Assembly (NCBI GenBank): GCA_019752635.1
Contig: JAIELX010000133.1
Location: 1-64,000, forward strand
Reading direction: 5' to 3'
Source of the DNA: Candidatus Obscuribacterales bacterium
GTDB taxonomy: Bacteria; Cyanobacteriota; Vampirovibrionia; Obscuribacterales; Obscuribacteraceae
DNA: 64,000 nt
In this document: positions 27,032-35,204 of the stretch, piece by piece
Layout of the letters: each line of letters begins with the position of its first letter
How positions within the stretch are numbered: position 1 is the first letter of the stretch
The notes under the pieces: model-generated
Told to the model about the DNA's origin: nothing
Seen by the model: the letters and a program-made list of their open reading frames with translations, nothing else
Database searches by the model: none
Program-made: the position numbers and the translations under genes

Positions 27032-27712
27032 CTACGGCAACAGTGGAACTTTGCCTACGCCTTTTACTTCTCTGGAGTCTTTCATTTTAGCTGATGCGAT
27101 GCTTCGTTTGCTAGGTTGAGCCGGCAATGGAGACGGCACTACATCAAGCTGTTCCTCAGCATTTGCGGCTTCGGTAGTTTCTTGCTGTTGAGCGCTCTTC
27201 GCCAGCGCCAGCAAATGGTGAATTCGACCGGCCACCTTCGCTTTGTATTTCTCAGGCACTTTATTCGCGTACGTAATATCGATCAGCGGGCGAGCAGCAA
27301 GCTGATAGTTTCCACGTTTTTCTTGCAGCTCAGAAAGCGCTACCCGAAGCATTAGCTCATCGGGTTTGTCCTTCATTCGCGCGTTCAAACGGTGAATGCA
27401 ATCATCGAGCTGTTGATTGTCCGAACTCAAGACAGAGACATGATGGTATGAGACATACATATCGGGCGACAACTTGGTTGAGGCCACATAGGCATGAAGG
27501 GCTTCGGCATTGCGACCCACGGACCTCAGCACTTCCGCCATTTTGAACTGGAGCTGAGCATCATCGGGACGCTGATGAGCCTGATCGCGCAACAGCCGCA
27601 ATTCAGCGTTGAGCGTTTCGACGCTTGGCTTAGCAGCAGTATGCTGCGCATAGCAAGGAGCGATTGCGCCAAACAAGACTGCTAGTAATACCAGTGATTC
27701 CGTAATTCGCAT
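27032..27712 (-). CDS. Secreted TPR-type protein
   Basis: 226 aa. Signal peptide LVLLAVLFGAIAPCYAQ, then TPR-like repeats (LRLLRDQAHQRPDDAQLQFKMAEVLRSVG, LHAYVASTKLSPDMYVSYHH, LRVALSELQEKRGNYQLAARPL) and a basic C-terminal tail. GGAG lies 6 bases before ATG. First gene of a two-gene unit with the following TPR lipoprotein (gap 3 bases). Function beyond protein binding is not evident. Confidence 0.75.
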   Translation of the reverse strand: MRITESLVLLAVLFGAIAPCYAQHTAAKPSVETLNAELRLLRDQAHQRPDDAQLQFKMAEVLRSVGRNAEALHAYVASTKLSPDMYVSYHHVSVLSSDNQQLDDCIHRLNARMKDKPDELMLRVALSELQEKRGNYQLAARPLIDITYANKVPEKYKAKVAGRIHHLLALAKSAQQQETTEAANAEEQLDVVPSPLPAQPSKRSIASAKMKDSREVKGVGKVPLLP

Positions 27713-27855
27713 ACTGCGCTCCAGCGCTTCCGTTTCTAGTGGGTTCGGCTCAGCAAGATGAGCGGATGCTCAACAATGAGGACCGTGCCCTTACCTTCAT
27801 ACTGAAAACCTTGTTATGGTCGATGAAACTGGCTTTTTTGTCAACTCAAGTGCTT

Positions 27856-28095
27856 TTAGACTTTTCGAATGATGACTCTGAAATGCCCTTCAATCTGTTT
27901 ATCTACCGAAACAACTAAGTGCCCCTCAGCCGACATGCTTGGGGGAACACTATCTACGGGCTCCCCTTCATCCAGCAGAACTTCGACCACAGCGCCGGAG
28001 CCAAGCTTATCTATAAATAATTTGGTCTTAACGAAGTTCATGGGACAACTTACGCCACGAAGATCTAGATAATGTTTGGCTGAATCCGTACTCAC
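27856..28095 (-). CDS. TusA/SirA-like sulfurtransferase
   Basis: 79 aa, the usual TusA size. YLDLRGVSCPMNFVKTK holds the CPxxxxK signature with the sulfur-carrying Cys at 17, then VEVLLDEGEPVDSVPPSM and a beta-strand end. TusA proteins relay persulfide sulfur to tRNA thiolation, cofactor assembly or other acceptors; cytoplasmic. GTG start with AAGGAGA 5 bases upstream, and GTGA overlap with the Cys-rich gene before it. Which relay it serves is unknown, so no symbol is given. Confidence 0.9.
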   Translation of the reverse strand: MSTDSAKHYLDLRGVSCPMNFVKTKLFIDKLGSGAVVEVLLDEGEPVDSVPPSMSAEGHLVVSVDKQIEGHFRVIIRKV

Positions 28096-28439
28096 AATGT
28101 CTCCTTCCGGCAGCTCGAGTTTAAGCTATCAGACGCCGAATGTCCCGGCTCCCGGTTCCGGAGATCGTGGCACCCCTGAGGATTCGCACAAACGGCAGGA
28201 TCGGAATGCTGGAGCCACTGCTTACTAAAACACTCGCGCGTCATTATATAAGGAATAATTCGATCAAGAAGTGCTGAAACCGTCGTGTCGGATTCTCCCG
28301 CAATGCAGCTCAGGCAAAGCATCTCGTCCACATAACCAAGGGCTAAGTTAACGACCTGTTTGCGGGCACAGAGCCCGAGACTGCAGCGTGCACAGCAATT
28401 TGGACACCCCGGAATCAAGTTGGAGGCTTCATTCACCAT
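28092..28439 (-). CDS. Small Cys-rich protein coupled to TusA-like gene
   Basis: 115 aa with 11 or so Cys. N-terminal CPNCCARCSLGLC followed by LCLSC, then CFSK, VCANPQGCHD and a final SSC. The spacing suggests a zinc or iron-sulfur site. No family recognised. Its stop overlaps the TusA-like GTG start (GTGA), so the two proteins are probably made in fixed ratio and may work together in sulfur transfer (inference). Confidence 0.65.
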   Translation of the reverse strand: MVNEASNLIPGCPNCCARCSLGLCARKQVVNLALGYVDEMLCLSCIAGESDTTVSALLDRIIPYIMTRECFSKQWLQHSDPAVCANPQGCHDLRNREPGHSASDSLNSSCRKETL

Positions 28440-28531
28440 GCCCCAATCCTACCATTGCGCGTATAGACTGGTCGAAATGGCATTGTGATAGCGCACAAAT
28501 GTTGAAATAATATGCGTGAATCGGGGCAATC

Positions 28532-29284
28532 GTGACCAGACCAAATACACCACAAACGCACACCATTCTTGCGGTCTTCATTTTATGCACGAGTACTTCA
28601 TGCATCGGCGCCTGCTTAGCGAAAGATGTCACAGCCAACGCAAAGCAGCCGTTCGCACGGACATTGAAAAGAAATCGACTGGCTCAAGGACGAGCAGGGG
28701 CACCGCGGACGGAGTCACTCTTACGTTCGGGGCGAAATATGTTGGACCGCGGACAGGTAGAGGCAGCCCTGGATCTGTTCCGAAAATACACGGACAGCAA
28801 GCCCATTGATCCTGAAGGCTACTTTTGGGAAGGCGTAGCGCTCGACGAAGCGGGCAACCTCGAGGAGGCAGCGCAAGCCTATGAAACCGCCATTGAAAAG
28901 GCCGACAGCCTTGATCTGAACTCGGCGGAAATCTGGACCAATCTAGGGAACGTGCTTCTCAAAACAAACAAGCTTGATAGCGCTGAAGAGAAGTTCAAAA
29001 AAGCCATTGAGATTGATCCGCATCTGGTACCCGCGCGTCTGAACTTGGCGCGAGTGCTAATCGAAAAGAACGAATGCCAGGGCGCGCTGGAATCGCTAAA
29101 TCGATGCGCGGATCTTCATTTCAATGGTCCGCAGCTGGCATACTACCGCGCAAAAGCCCTTTTGAAATTAGGTCGTCCGGAAGAAGCCGCTGTGCAAGTT
29201 GACAAACTTCTTCTGCAATTACCCGTGGATAGCGAATTGCGCCTACGCGCCCAGCAGGAGTTTGCCGCCATCAAGGGTCGGTAG
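28532..29284 (+). CDS. Secreted/lipoprotein-like TPR protein
   Basis: 250 aa, GTG start. N-terminal hydrophobic segment ILAVFILCTSTSCIGACLA with Cys residues that could form a lipobox, a basic linker, then four or more TPR units (GYFWEGVALDEAGNLEEAAQAYETAI, EIWTNLGNVLLKTNKLDSAEEKFKKAI, ARLNLARVLIEKNECQGALESL, AYYRAKALLKLGRPEEA). Divergent from the Cys-rich gene. Lies just upstream of a Pho-box-like promoter that serves the next genes. Confidence 0.78.
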   Translation: MTRPNTPQTHTILAVFILCTSTSCIGACLAKDVTANAKQPFARTLKRNRLAQGRAGAPRTESLLRSGRNMLDRGQVEAALDLFRKYTDSKPIDPEGYFWEGVALDEAGNLEEAAQAYETAIEKADSLDLNSAEIWTNLGNVLLKTNKLDSAEEKFKKAIEIDPHLVPARLNLARVLIEKNECQGALESLNRCADLHFNGPQLAYYRAKALLKLGRPEEAAVQVDKLLLQLPVDSELRLRAQQEFAAIKGR

Positions 29285-29309
29285 ATCGTTTTCACTTGTT
29301 ATTCGGTGC

Positions 29310-29341
29310 TTAACATCTCAGTAACAACTTGGCATTAGTCT
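29310..29341 (+). promoter_or_regulatory. Pho-box-like promoter, copy A
   Basis: TTAACA (29310-29315), 5 bases, GTAACA (29321-29326), 9 bases, TAGTCT (29336-29341). The direct hexamer repeat with 11-bp period sits where a response regulator of the OmpR family would contact RNA polymerase next to a -10. The same layout recurs at 34269, 35127 and 35975. Confidence 0.7.
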
Positions 29342-29370
29342 CCTCGCATTGGGTGGCGAGGATGAAAGAA

Positions 29371-29679
29371 ATGTCGAGTCAACAATCACAATCAATGAGC
29401 TTACGGCACTCTCTTCGGGAAGCTGTAATTTCAAATGAAAGCACAAAACAACCGCTGTTGGGGTCACTGCTAACTCGAGTTATGAATGTTCTGTCGGGCT
29501 CGGTCACAGCGCTGTTTCCGCCACCTAAGGCGAACAGCATGTGCAAATACTACGGTCACATCGTGGACAAGAAGAATTGGGGAAAAGGGCTTCCCAATTG
29601 CGTAGATTGCGGCAAGCAGATCCATTCACGAGATGAACTTCGAGGTTCAAACGTCAAGAAAGATTCGAAAACAAAGTGA
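29371..29679 (+). CDS. Small basic protein with C-terminal CxxC, unknown family
   Basis: 102 aa from ATG 29371; GGCGAGG ends 8 bases upstream. Earlier in-frame starts (TTG 29329, ATG 29362) lie inside the promoter or on the ribosome site. Features: Ser/Gln-rich N-terminus, an amphipathic middle, CKYYGHIVDKKNWGKGLPNC-VDC with three or four Cys/His that could bind zinc, and a Lys-rich end. Follows Pho-box-like promoter copy A and precedes the membrane gene at 29736 by 56 bases, so likely one operon. Confidence 0.6.
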   Translation: MSSQQSQSMSLRHSLREAVISNESTKQPLLGSLLTRVMNVLSGSVTALFPPPKANSMCKYYGHIVDKKNWGKGLPNCVDCGKQIHSRDELRGSNVKKDSKTK

Positions 29680-29735
29680 TATCGAAATAGGCAGCAAGTA
29701 CGAAGGTTTGAAGGGGTGAGTCAGGGGGTGCGCTT

Positions 29736-30362
29736 ATGAAATTAGTATTTGACAAAAACGGAAGAATTGAGCTGGCACAAAACGGCGCCATCAAGCCCCA
29801 GTGGTCCAACGCGTGGGATGGCGACCTTGAGATCAGACCGGATCGCGCAGCAAAAGTACAAACGATTCGATTGGCCGAACCGGCTCGCCGCCCTGTTAAT
29901 CCGCTGTTCATCCTTGAGTGGTTCTCGAACGCCACAGGCGACTTCCGCAATCAACTCTCGTACTTCTTCGCACTGGGACGCACGAACAGAGAGCATAAGG
30001 ACTCGGTTCGCAAAAGCCTCGCGTGCATACCTGCCGGCTTGTTCGTTCTTGGACTGCTCGTTGTCTTGGCAATAAACTGCCAACACACGCAAGTCACCGG
30101 CGCTCCAGTCGTAGCCGAAGCCACCGTCGACAACGACAAGGCGGAAGAGTCCGCAGAGAAAGACTCTGCCGAGAACACCGCTGTTGAAGGCGAGCCTGCA
30201 CCAAGCGCGGTCGGACAAGCTCCGTTCATTTTGCCGGCGCCTCCGGAAGCGACAGAAGCGGAAGTGGAAGCCTCAGGAGCGGTCCCTGCGCCAACGAACG
30301 AGCAATCCGAAACCGGTTCTAATCCTGCTCCTTCGATAAACATCTCAGCGCTGAGCTTGTGA
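29736..30362 (+). CDS. Single-pass membrane protein with acidic Pro/Ala/Glu tail
   Basis: 208 aa. AGGGGGTG precedes ATG. Residues 1-90 are a polar cytoplasmic part without known motifs; one membrane segment (IPAGLFVLGLLVVLAINC, ~98-115) follows; the remaining ~90 residues are a low-complexity Glu/Ala/Pro tail, probably extracytoplasmic. Probably second gene of the unit starting at 29371. Converges on the response regulator gene, 14 bases apart. Family not recognised. Confidence 0.6.
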   Translation: MKLVFDKNGRIELAQNGAIKPQWSNAWDGDLEIRPDRAAKVQTIRLAEPARRPVNPLFILEWFSNATGDFRNQLSYFFALGRTNREHKDSVRKSLACIPAGLFVLGLLVVLAINCQHTQVTGAPVVAEATVDNDKAEESAEKDSAENTAVEGEPAPSAVGQAPFILPAPPEATEAEVEASGAVPAPTNEQSETGSNPAPSINISALSL

Positions 30363-30376
30363 GGTGTTGCACTCCA

Positions 30377-31057
30377 TCACGCGGAGACGAAGATGTAGCC
30401 TTTGCCATGAAGCGTCCGCACCGGACATTCGCTTAGCTTGCTGGCAGTCTCAAACTTCTTTCTAATGCGAAAGATATGAACCCTCACCGCTTCCGGAGAT
30501 GATTCCGACATCGAAGACCAAGCTCGCTCGCACAATGCTTCCTGGCTAAAAACCTCATTCTTATTGCGCATAAGTAGCTCTAACAGCTGGTATTCCTGTT
30601 TGGTCAATTTCACCTCAACTTCGTGAAAAGTCACTCGTTGGCTGAGCAGTTCAATGGCTACGTTAGACGCCTTTAGCTCCTTAGATGTAGCGGTCACCGG
30701 TCTTCGCATCAGAGCCCTTACCCGAGCCAGAAGCTCTCTGAGGTCGAAGGGTTTTGTCAGATAATCATCGGCTCCTTGATCCAGCCCGGTAAGCTTGTGG
30801 TCAATGCCGGATTGCCCGGTGAGCATTAAGACAGGCGTAGTCAGCCCTCTCGCGCGGAGTTTCGCTAAGTAATCTATACCGTGCATACCCGGCATAACCC
30901 AATCCAAAATGATGAGGTCGTAAACAAATCCCGCCAGCATCGGATCTGCTTCCTCGGCGCAATTGGCGTAATCGACGATAAAACCGGTCCGCGTCAAAGT
31001 GTCCTGGACGGTTTCCGCAAGTTTTTCGTCATCGTCAATTAAAAGAATCTTTGACAA
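30377..31057 (-). CDS. OmpR/PhoB-family response regulator
   Basis: 226 aa, TTG start with GGGGG upstream. Receiver domain: acidic pocket IDDD (8-10), phosphoacceptor D52 in LIILDWVMPG, Thr in MLTG and Lys102 in LTKPF. C-terminal winged helix with LTKQEYQLLELLMRN, VRVHIFRIRKKF and VRTLHGKGYIF. Activated by a sensor kinase; the nearest is the histidine kinase at 32746. OmpR-type regulators bind direct 6-7 bp repeats spaced ~11 bp, as seen in the four boxes of this region, making it the best candidate binder (inference). Confidence 0.93.
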   Translation of the reverse strand: MSKILLIDDDEKLAETVQDTLTRTGFIVDYANCAEEADPMLAGFVYDLIILDWVMPGMHGIDYLAKLRARGLTTPVLMLTGQSGIDHKLTGLDQGADDYLTKPFDLRELLARVRALMRRPVTATSKELKASNVAIELLSQRVTFHEVEVKLTKQEYQLLELLMRNKNEVFSQEALCERAWSSMSESSPEAVRVHIFRIRKKFETASKLSECPVRTLHGKGYIFVSA

Positions 31058-31244
31058 TGGGCCCCCGCTCTTTTGGTTGTACGAATCCTATATGCCAATT
31101 ATTCCCGGACCGAATCGCATGACATCCAATAATCTAGCGACACCCGCGCCAGGCGAAAACGACTGTCACACGCCACGTATGACAGGTTTATGCTCCGCCG
31201 TATGTTAGGCTACTGTGTAGAATCAGCGATGAGCGCGACCACCA

Positions 31245-32720
31245 ATGATCAAACAAGAAAAGTTGATTTGTATGATCCTGGTGGCGTCAGGTTCCCTGGT
31301 ATTTTTCGGTACTGCTCACTGCGCGCCAATGAACTGGCGAAAGTTTGTCAGCAGCGCTCGCATTGACTATAGCAATCACGAATACAAGAAAGCGATCTCT
31401 GTCTATACAGATGCGATCCACATTCTGGAGACCGACAGTCCGAACGCGGAAGCGAAGTACGATCTGTATCTCAACCTGGCCGAGGCTTACCGGCTCAACA
31501 ATCAGCTAACCGAGGCCGAAGCCACTTTGAAGAAAGCGGAGCCGGTTCTCGCACAGAGAACGTGGGTCGATCCTCTAATTCAAGTGCGATATTGGCGCAG
31601 GCGAGGAAGCCTTTACTTTACTCAAAGCCAGTTTCGCAAATGCGGCGAAGCCGCTCTGAAAGCCAACCGGCTCCTGCGTCAGTTTCTACCCGAGCACGGA
31701 GTTAAAGAGTTAGTTGCCGTTATTGGTACCATGAACAATGCAGGTGAGTGGTCGATGAGTGCAGCTCTAATCGCAGCGCTGCGTTCGTATCCGCTTTTAG
31801 ATAAAAGAAGCCGCGTCCTCATTGAAGACACAGTTACAGAAACCAGCCGGCAGTTGCGCCAGCAGCTGGCTGCGAGTGCGGGCGCGCCTGCGGCGACGCC
31901 CGGAAAGAACGCGAAGAAAGCCGAAAGCATCTTAGTCGCGTTGACAGAGATTGATCCCGATCCCAAAGCATTGGTCATTTCGTGGGTCAAGTGCTTGTCC
32001 TCGCCTGAGGCACCGGAGATCACGCCCCAAGTGAAGGAACAGTTGGAGAAGCTTCTAGCGACATGCCAAAAACTTCAACCACAACCGACCTGTTGGAAGC
32101 ATTTATTGCGAGGAAAGATCCTGGAGCAGTCACACCAATTGCTGCAAGCCGAGCTGGAGTTTGAAAAAGCCTGCGCGCTTGCAACGCAGAATGGTACCGA
32201 AGCAGAAAGATCAATTTCCTACGGCGCGCTTACAAGTGCAATCTCCTCCTACGAGCAACTGAGACCCGCCTCCATTGAGCTCCTCAAGGAAGAACAAAGG
32301 CTCACATCACCTCAGTATGAATACTTATGGAAATTTGCCGCCTTGAACCGATTCAGTCTCCATAACGTTCGTGTACGCCTGCGCCTGGCAACGGAGTACG
32401 CACGAGCAGACAAGATCGCGGCTGCCGAAAGTACCCTGTCCGGTATATCGGGCTCGAGAACAAAACACCTTCCTCTGTTTGCTCTAAAAGTATTGACACC
32501 ACAGTTAGAAATCTGCAGAGCAATGATTCGCGCCGGTCAGCACCCAAAAGCCGAGCTACTCTATTCCAGGCTGGCGAAAGATGTGGCTGTTCAGCTCCGG
32601 CAAGAAACGGGCCGGGAGTCCCCCGATGCGAAAGCGTTCTTTACTCGTTTAGCCGCACTGAACGAGGAGACTAAAACTGAATTAGCGCGACCAGGCAGTG
32701 TCCCCACTAACGACCACTAA
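31245..32720 (+). CDS. Secreted TPR/alpha-solenoid protein
   Basis: 491 aa. Signal peptide ICMILVASGSLVFFGTAHCA, then helical repeats throughout: NHEYKKAISVYTDAIHIL, YDLYLNLAEAYRLNNQLTEAEATLKKA, RRRGSLYFTQSQFRKCGEAAL, and near the end EYARADKIAAAESTLSGI and AMIRAGQHPKAELLYSRLA. Periplasmic or surface scaffold. Placed between the response regulator (divergent) and the sensor kinase (25 bases downstream, same strand), so it may be a periplasmic partner of the sensor (inference). Confidence 0.75.
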   Translation: MIKQEKLICMILVASGSLVFFGTAHCAPMNWRKFVSSARIDYSNHEYKKAISVYTDAIHILETDSPNAEAKYDLYLNLAEAYRLNNQLTEAEATLKKAEPVLAQRTWVDPLIQVRYWRRRGSLYFTQSQFRKCGEAALKANRLLRQFLPEHGVKELVAVIGTMNNAGEWSMSAALIAALRSYPLLDKRSRVLIEDTVTETSRQLRQQLAASAGAPAATPGKNAKKAESILVALTEIDPDPKALVISWVKCLSSPEAPEITPQVKEQLEKLLATCQKLQPQPTCWKHLLRGKILEQSHQLLQAELEFEKACALATQNGTEAERSISYGALTSAISSYEQLRPASIELLKEEQRLTSPQYEYLWKFAALNRFSLHNVRVRLRLATEYARADKIAAAESTLSGISGSRTKHLPLFALKVLTPQLEICRAMIRAGQHPKAELLYSRLAKDVAVQLRQETGRESPDAKAFFTRLAALNEETKTELARPGSVPTNDH

Positions 32721-32745
32721 ATGATGAGCTAACAAAGAGAGAAGT

Positions 32746-34245
32746 ATGCAAATCAGACACCAACTTGCGTGGTTTATAGGTATCCCTTTTGCTTTGCAGC
32801 TAGGGACAATGGGTTGGTTGATTCTATCATCGGCAAAGGTCGATGAACTTGTAGCACGCGAGACAAGAACAAAAAAGGCAATGAGCCTGGCGCTGGATAT
32901 CAGAGGCAAACTGGAACAAGCTGTTTTGCTGATCGTAACAAAGAGTCTTGCTGGTCTAGGGACGACTAGTACAACTCTCCATCGGGACCTCATTCGCAAG
33001 GACTTTCTGGAGTTGCGTCAAGTGGCGGCCACAGAGAATGGCATCATGCCTCTTGTAGATCAACTGCAAGCCCGCACGGATCATTTTCTAGAATTATTCG
33101 AAGAAGCGGCTAACGCATACCAACCGGGAGACGATCAGTTGTATTTTTCGCAGTTCCTCGGGAAGAGAGAGTATCTTGAATCGTTGACGCTGTCGTTCGA
33201 CAGCATCAAAAAAGAAACGGACTCTTTGCTGGCAAAGTACAAGCCTATAGCTGAGGACTTGGGTCCCAAAGCTCTAAGAGGACGAGAAGCGTTGAGAGCC
33301 GCCATGGTTGGAGCAATTGCCATAAACGTCGCAGTAGTTGCCGGTATTGCGTTGCTATTAAACAAGACTACCTTGCATCGTCTCAGGATCCTAACAGAGA
33401 ACATGAAGGAGTTTTCTAAAGGAAAGCCCCCAAGTAAGCGACTTGAAGGTAACGACGAACTTTCGGATCTAGACTCATCCTTCAACGAGATGGCCGACGA
33501 ACTGGCAAGATTGAATGAGGTACGAAAGTCCATGCAAGCCATGGTAAGTCATGATCTGCGTTCGCCGCTGACGTCCATGGCACTCAGGTTAGAAATGATG
33601 GTGCACATGCAGACCGAACAACTTCCGCCTCAAGTGGAAAAAGATCTGAAGCACCTAAAATCCGAAACAGACCGCCTGAAGAGGCTGGCAAACACGCTTT
33701 TGGATATTGAGAAGATGGAAGAGGGAAGCATGCAAGTGCTGAGCAAAAGCATCGCCTGCCACGAAATTGTTTCCACTTCCGTCGAAGCCTTGCTTTCTCA
33801 GCTTAAACGCAAACAGATCAGCGTCGAGCAAAACATGCCTGAAGGAAGTGCCTTTCTGTGTGATGCAGACAGAACCATACAAGTTGTTATCAATTTTCTC
33901 TCTAATGCAGTCAAGTTCGCACCTAAGAAATCCAAAGTCACTATCAACCTTGTGACTGCTTCAGAAACGTTATGGCGACTGGATGTTCATGATGAAGGTC
34001 CGGGAGTTCCGGCGGACAAAAGAGACAAACTCTTTGGCAAGTTCAACCAGCTGGATCAACCCGATGAAGTGCGGAAAGAAGGAAGTGGTCTTGGGCTCTA
34101 CATATGCAAGCTGCTGATTGAGGCTCAAAGTGGACGCGTCGGATATCGTCCATCCGAAGGCGGTGGAAGCTGCTTTTGGCTTGAGCTCCCCAAGGGAGAG
34201 CTTCCCCCGCCTGAATTTGAAGAAGCCGAAGGGTCCCCTCTGTAG
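32746..34245 (+). CDS. Sensor histidine kinase (two-TM, HAMP)
   Basis: 499 aa. TM1 (~10-28), a ~150-residue helical periplasmic sensor, TM2 (MVGAIAINVAVVAGIALLL, ~187-205), HAMP (~206-260), HisKA with H269 in HDLRSPLT, HATPase_c with NFLSNAVKFAPKK, DEGPGVP and GSGLGLYI. Autophosphorylates and passes phosphate to a response regulator, most likely that at 30377. Follows the secreted TPR gene by 25 bases. Its 3' flank holds Pho-box-like promoter copy B. Confidence 0.92.
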   Translation: MQIRHQLAWFIGIPFALQLGTMGWLILSSAKVDELVARETRTKKAMSLALDIRGKLEQAVLLIVTKSLAGLGTTSTTLHRDLIRKDFLELRQVAATENGIMPLVDQLQARTDHFLELFEEAANAYQPGDDQLYFSQFLGKREYLESLTLSFDSIKKETDSLLAKYKPIAEDLGPKALRGREALRAAMVGAIAINVAVVAGIALLLNKTTLHRLRILTENMKEFSKGKPPSKRLEGNDELSDLDSSFNEMADELARLNEVRKSMQAMVSHDLRSPLTSMALRLEMMVHMQTEQLPPQVEKDLKHLKSETDRLKRLANTLLDIEKMEEGSMQVLSKSIACHEIVSTSVEALLSQLKRKQISVEQNMPEGSAFLCDADRTIQVVINFLSNAVKFAPKKSKVTINLVTASETLWRLDVHDEGPGVPADKRDKLFGKFNQLDQPDEVRKEGSGLGLYICKLLIEAQSGRVGYRPSEGGGSCFWLELPKGELPPPEFEEAEGSPL

Positions 34246-34268
34246 TCTCTTTAACTGCGGCTCTCCAC

Positions 34269-34300
34269 TTAACAAATCGTTCACAACTCCATCGTAGTCT
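34269..34300 (+). promoter_or_regulatory. Pho-box-like promoter, copy B
   Basis: TTAACA (34269-34274), 5 bases, TTCACA (34280-34285), 9 bases, TAGTCT (34295-34300). Same geometry as copies A, C and D; 66 bases before the first prepilin-like gene. Confidence 0.68.
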
Positions 34301-34365
34301 TTCAACATCCGAAACGCCAACAACAGGCGGGAGCGGGGAGAGCAGGGTTTGGGGGGGCGGGAAGT

Positions 34366-35124
34366 ATGACAGTTTCGAAAGCAATCAGCTCGACGACATT
34401 TCATTCGCGATCGAATAGAGGACAAGTCATTGTCGAAAGCGCGGCAATGTTTGCGGTACTGATTACGGCAGTGCTCCTTCTAATCCTGCTCGCCATAAAC
34501 ACGTATGCCGTCGGTAGCTACAATGTGCGACTGCAATCCGCCGCATCAAATGCGGCGCGAAACATCGTCGCGCAAAAGTGGTGGATGGGAATGGAACGCC
34601 CGGAATATAGAGAAGATGAGGCGACCGCCGATGCCCTGGATACATTGAACACGGAACTTGCGGCAATGGGATTGCCTAAAGCTGAAAACTTCAAACCAAC
34701 GTTTACCCGCGAAATCATGTTGAGAGAAAAAGCCATTACCCTCGTTCGCGTAGATTTCAACGTAACATTGGGAGGAGGACAGGGCTGCATACTTCCGACT
34801 CGAATCCCCCTTCACATCTCGTCAATATCTTCAGACGCCGAATATGCTGTAACTACTCATGGAAGAGCGCTGATTCTTTGCGGTCCCAAGGGTGGTCCGC
34901 AAACCGGTATACGGGTTCCTGTCTACAACGCGACAATCGGAAAACAGACTCCCGCTCACCCGACCATGTTGGTCGCTGGTGCAACTCCGGGTGAATCGCC
35001 AACCGCGCATCTTGTTCTCTATTGCAATTCCGCTGGTTCGACCATCCAAAAGCATAAAGACATTGGTCCGAACATGACCGTCCCGTCCGGTGAACTTGTC
35101 CAGTGGGCGCCGGCAGGCAGGTAG
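34366..35124 (+). CDS. Prepilin-like (TadE-like) protein 1
   Basis: 252 aa. Basic leader MTVSKAISSTTFHSRSNRG, then QVIVE with Glu at +5 after Gly and a ~22-residue hydrophobic helix: the class III (type IV prepilin) signal. The mature part shares blocks with the two following genes: WMGMERPE after the helix, LVRVDFNV, SSDAEYAVTTHG and IRVPVYNATIGKQTPA. Expected to be cut by a prepilin peptidase and inserted in the inner membrane or a pilus-like fibre. TadE-like is a topology-based comparison; the C-terminal domain has no family I know. Own Pho-box-like promoter. Confidence 0.75.
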   Translation: MTVSKAISSTTFHSRSNRGQVIVESAAMFAVLITAVLLLILLAINTYAVGSYNVRLQSAASNAARNIVAQKWWMGMERPEYREDEATADALDTLNTELAAMGLPKAENFKPTFTREIMLREKAITLVRVDFNVTLGGGQGCILPTRIPLHISSISSDAEYAVTTHGRALILCGPKGGPQTGIRVPVYNATIGKQTPAHPTMLVAGATPGESPTAHLVLYCNSAGSTIQKHKDIGPNMTVPSGELVQWAPAGR

Positions 35125-35126
35125 GC

Positions 35127-35158
35127 TTAACATCTTAGTAACAAGTTGGATTTAGTCT
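35127..35158 (+). promoter_or_regulatory. Pho-box-like promoter, copy C
   Basis: TTAACA (35127-35132), 5 bases, GTAACA (35138-35143), 9 bases, TAGTCT (35153-35158). It starts 2 bases after the stop of the first prepilin-like gene and drives the second. Confidence 0.7.
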
Positions 35159-35204
35159 TACAGCAATCGGACTGGCAGGGCGCAGAGGAAGGGGGATACA
35201 GAAC

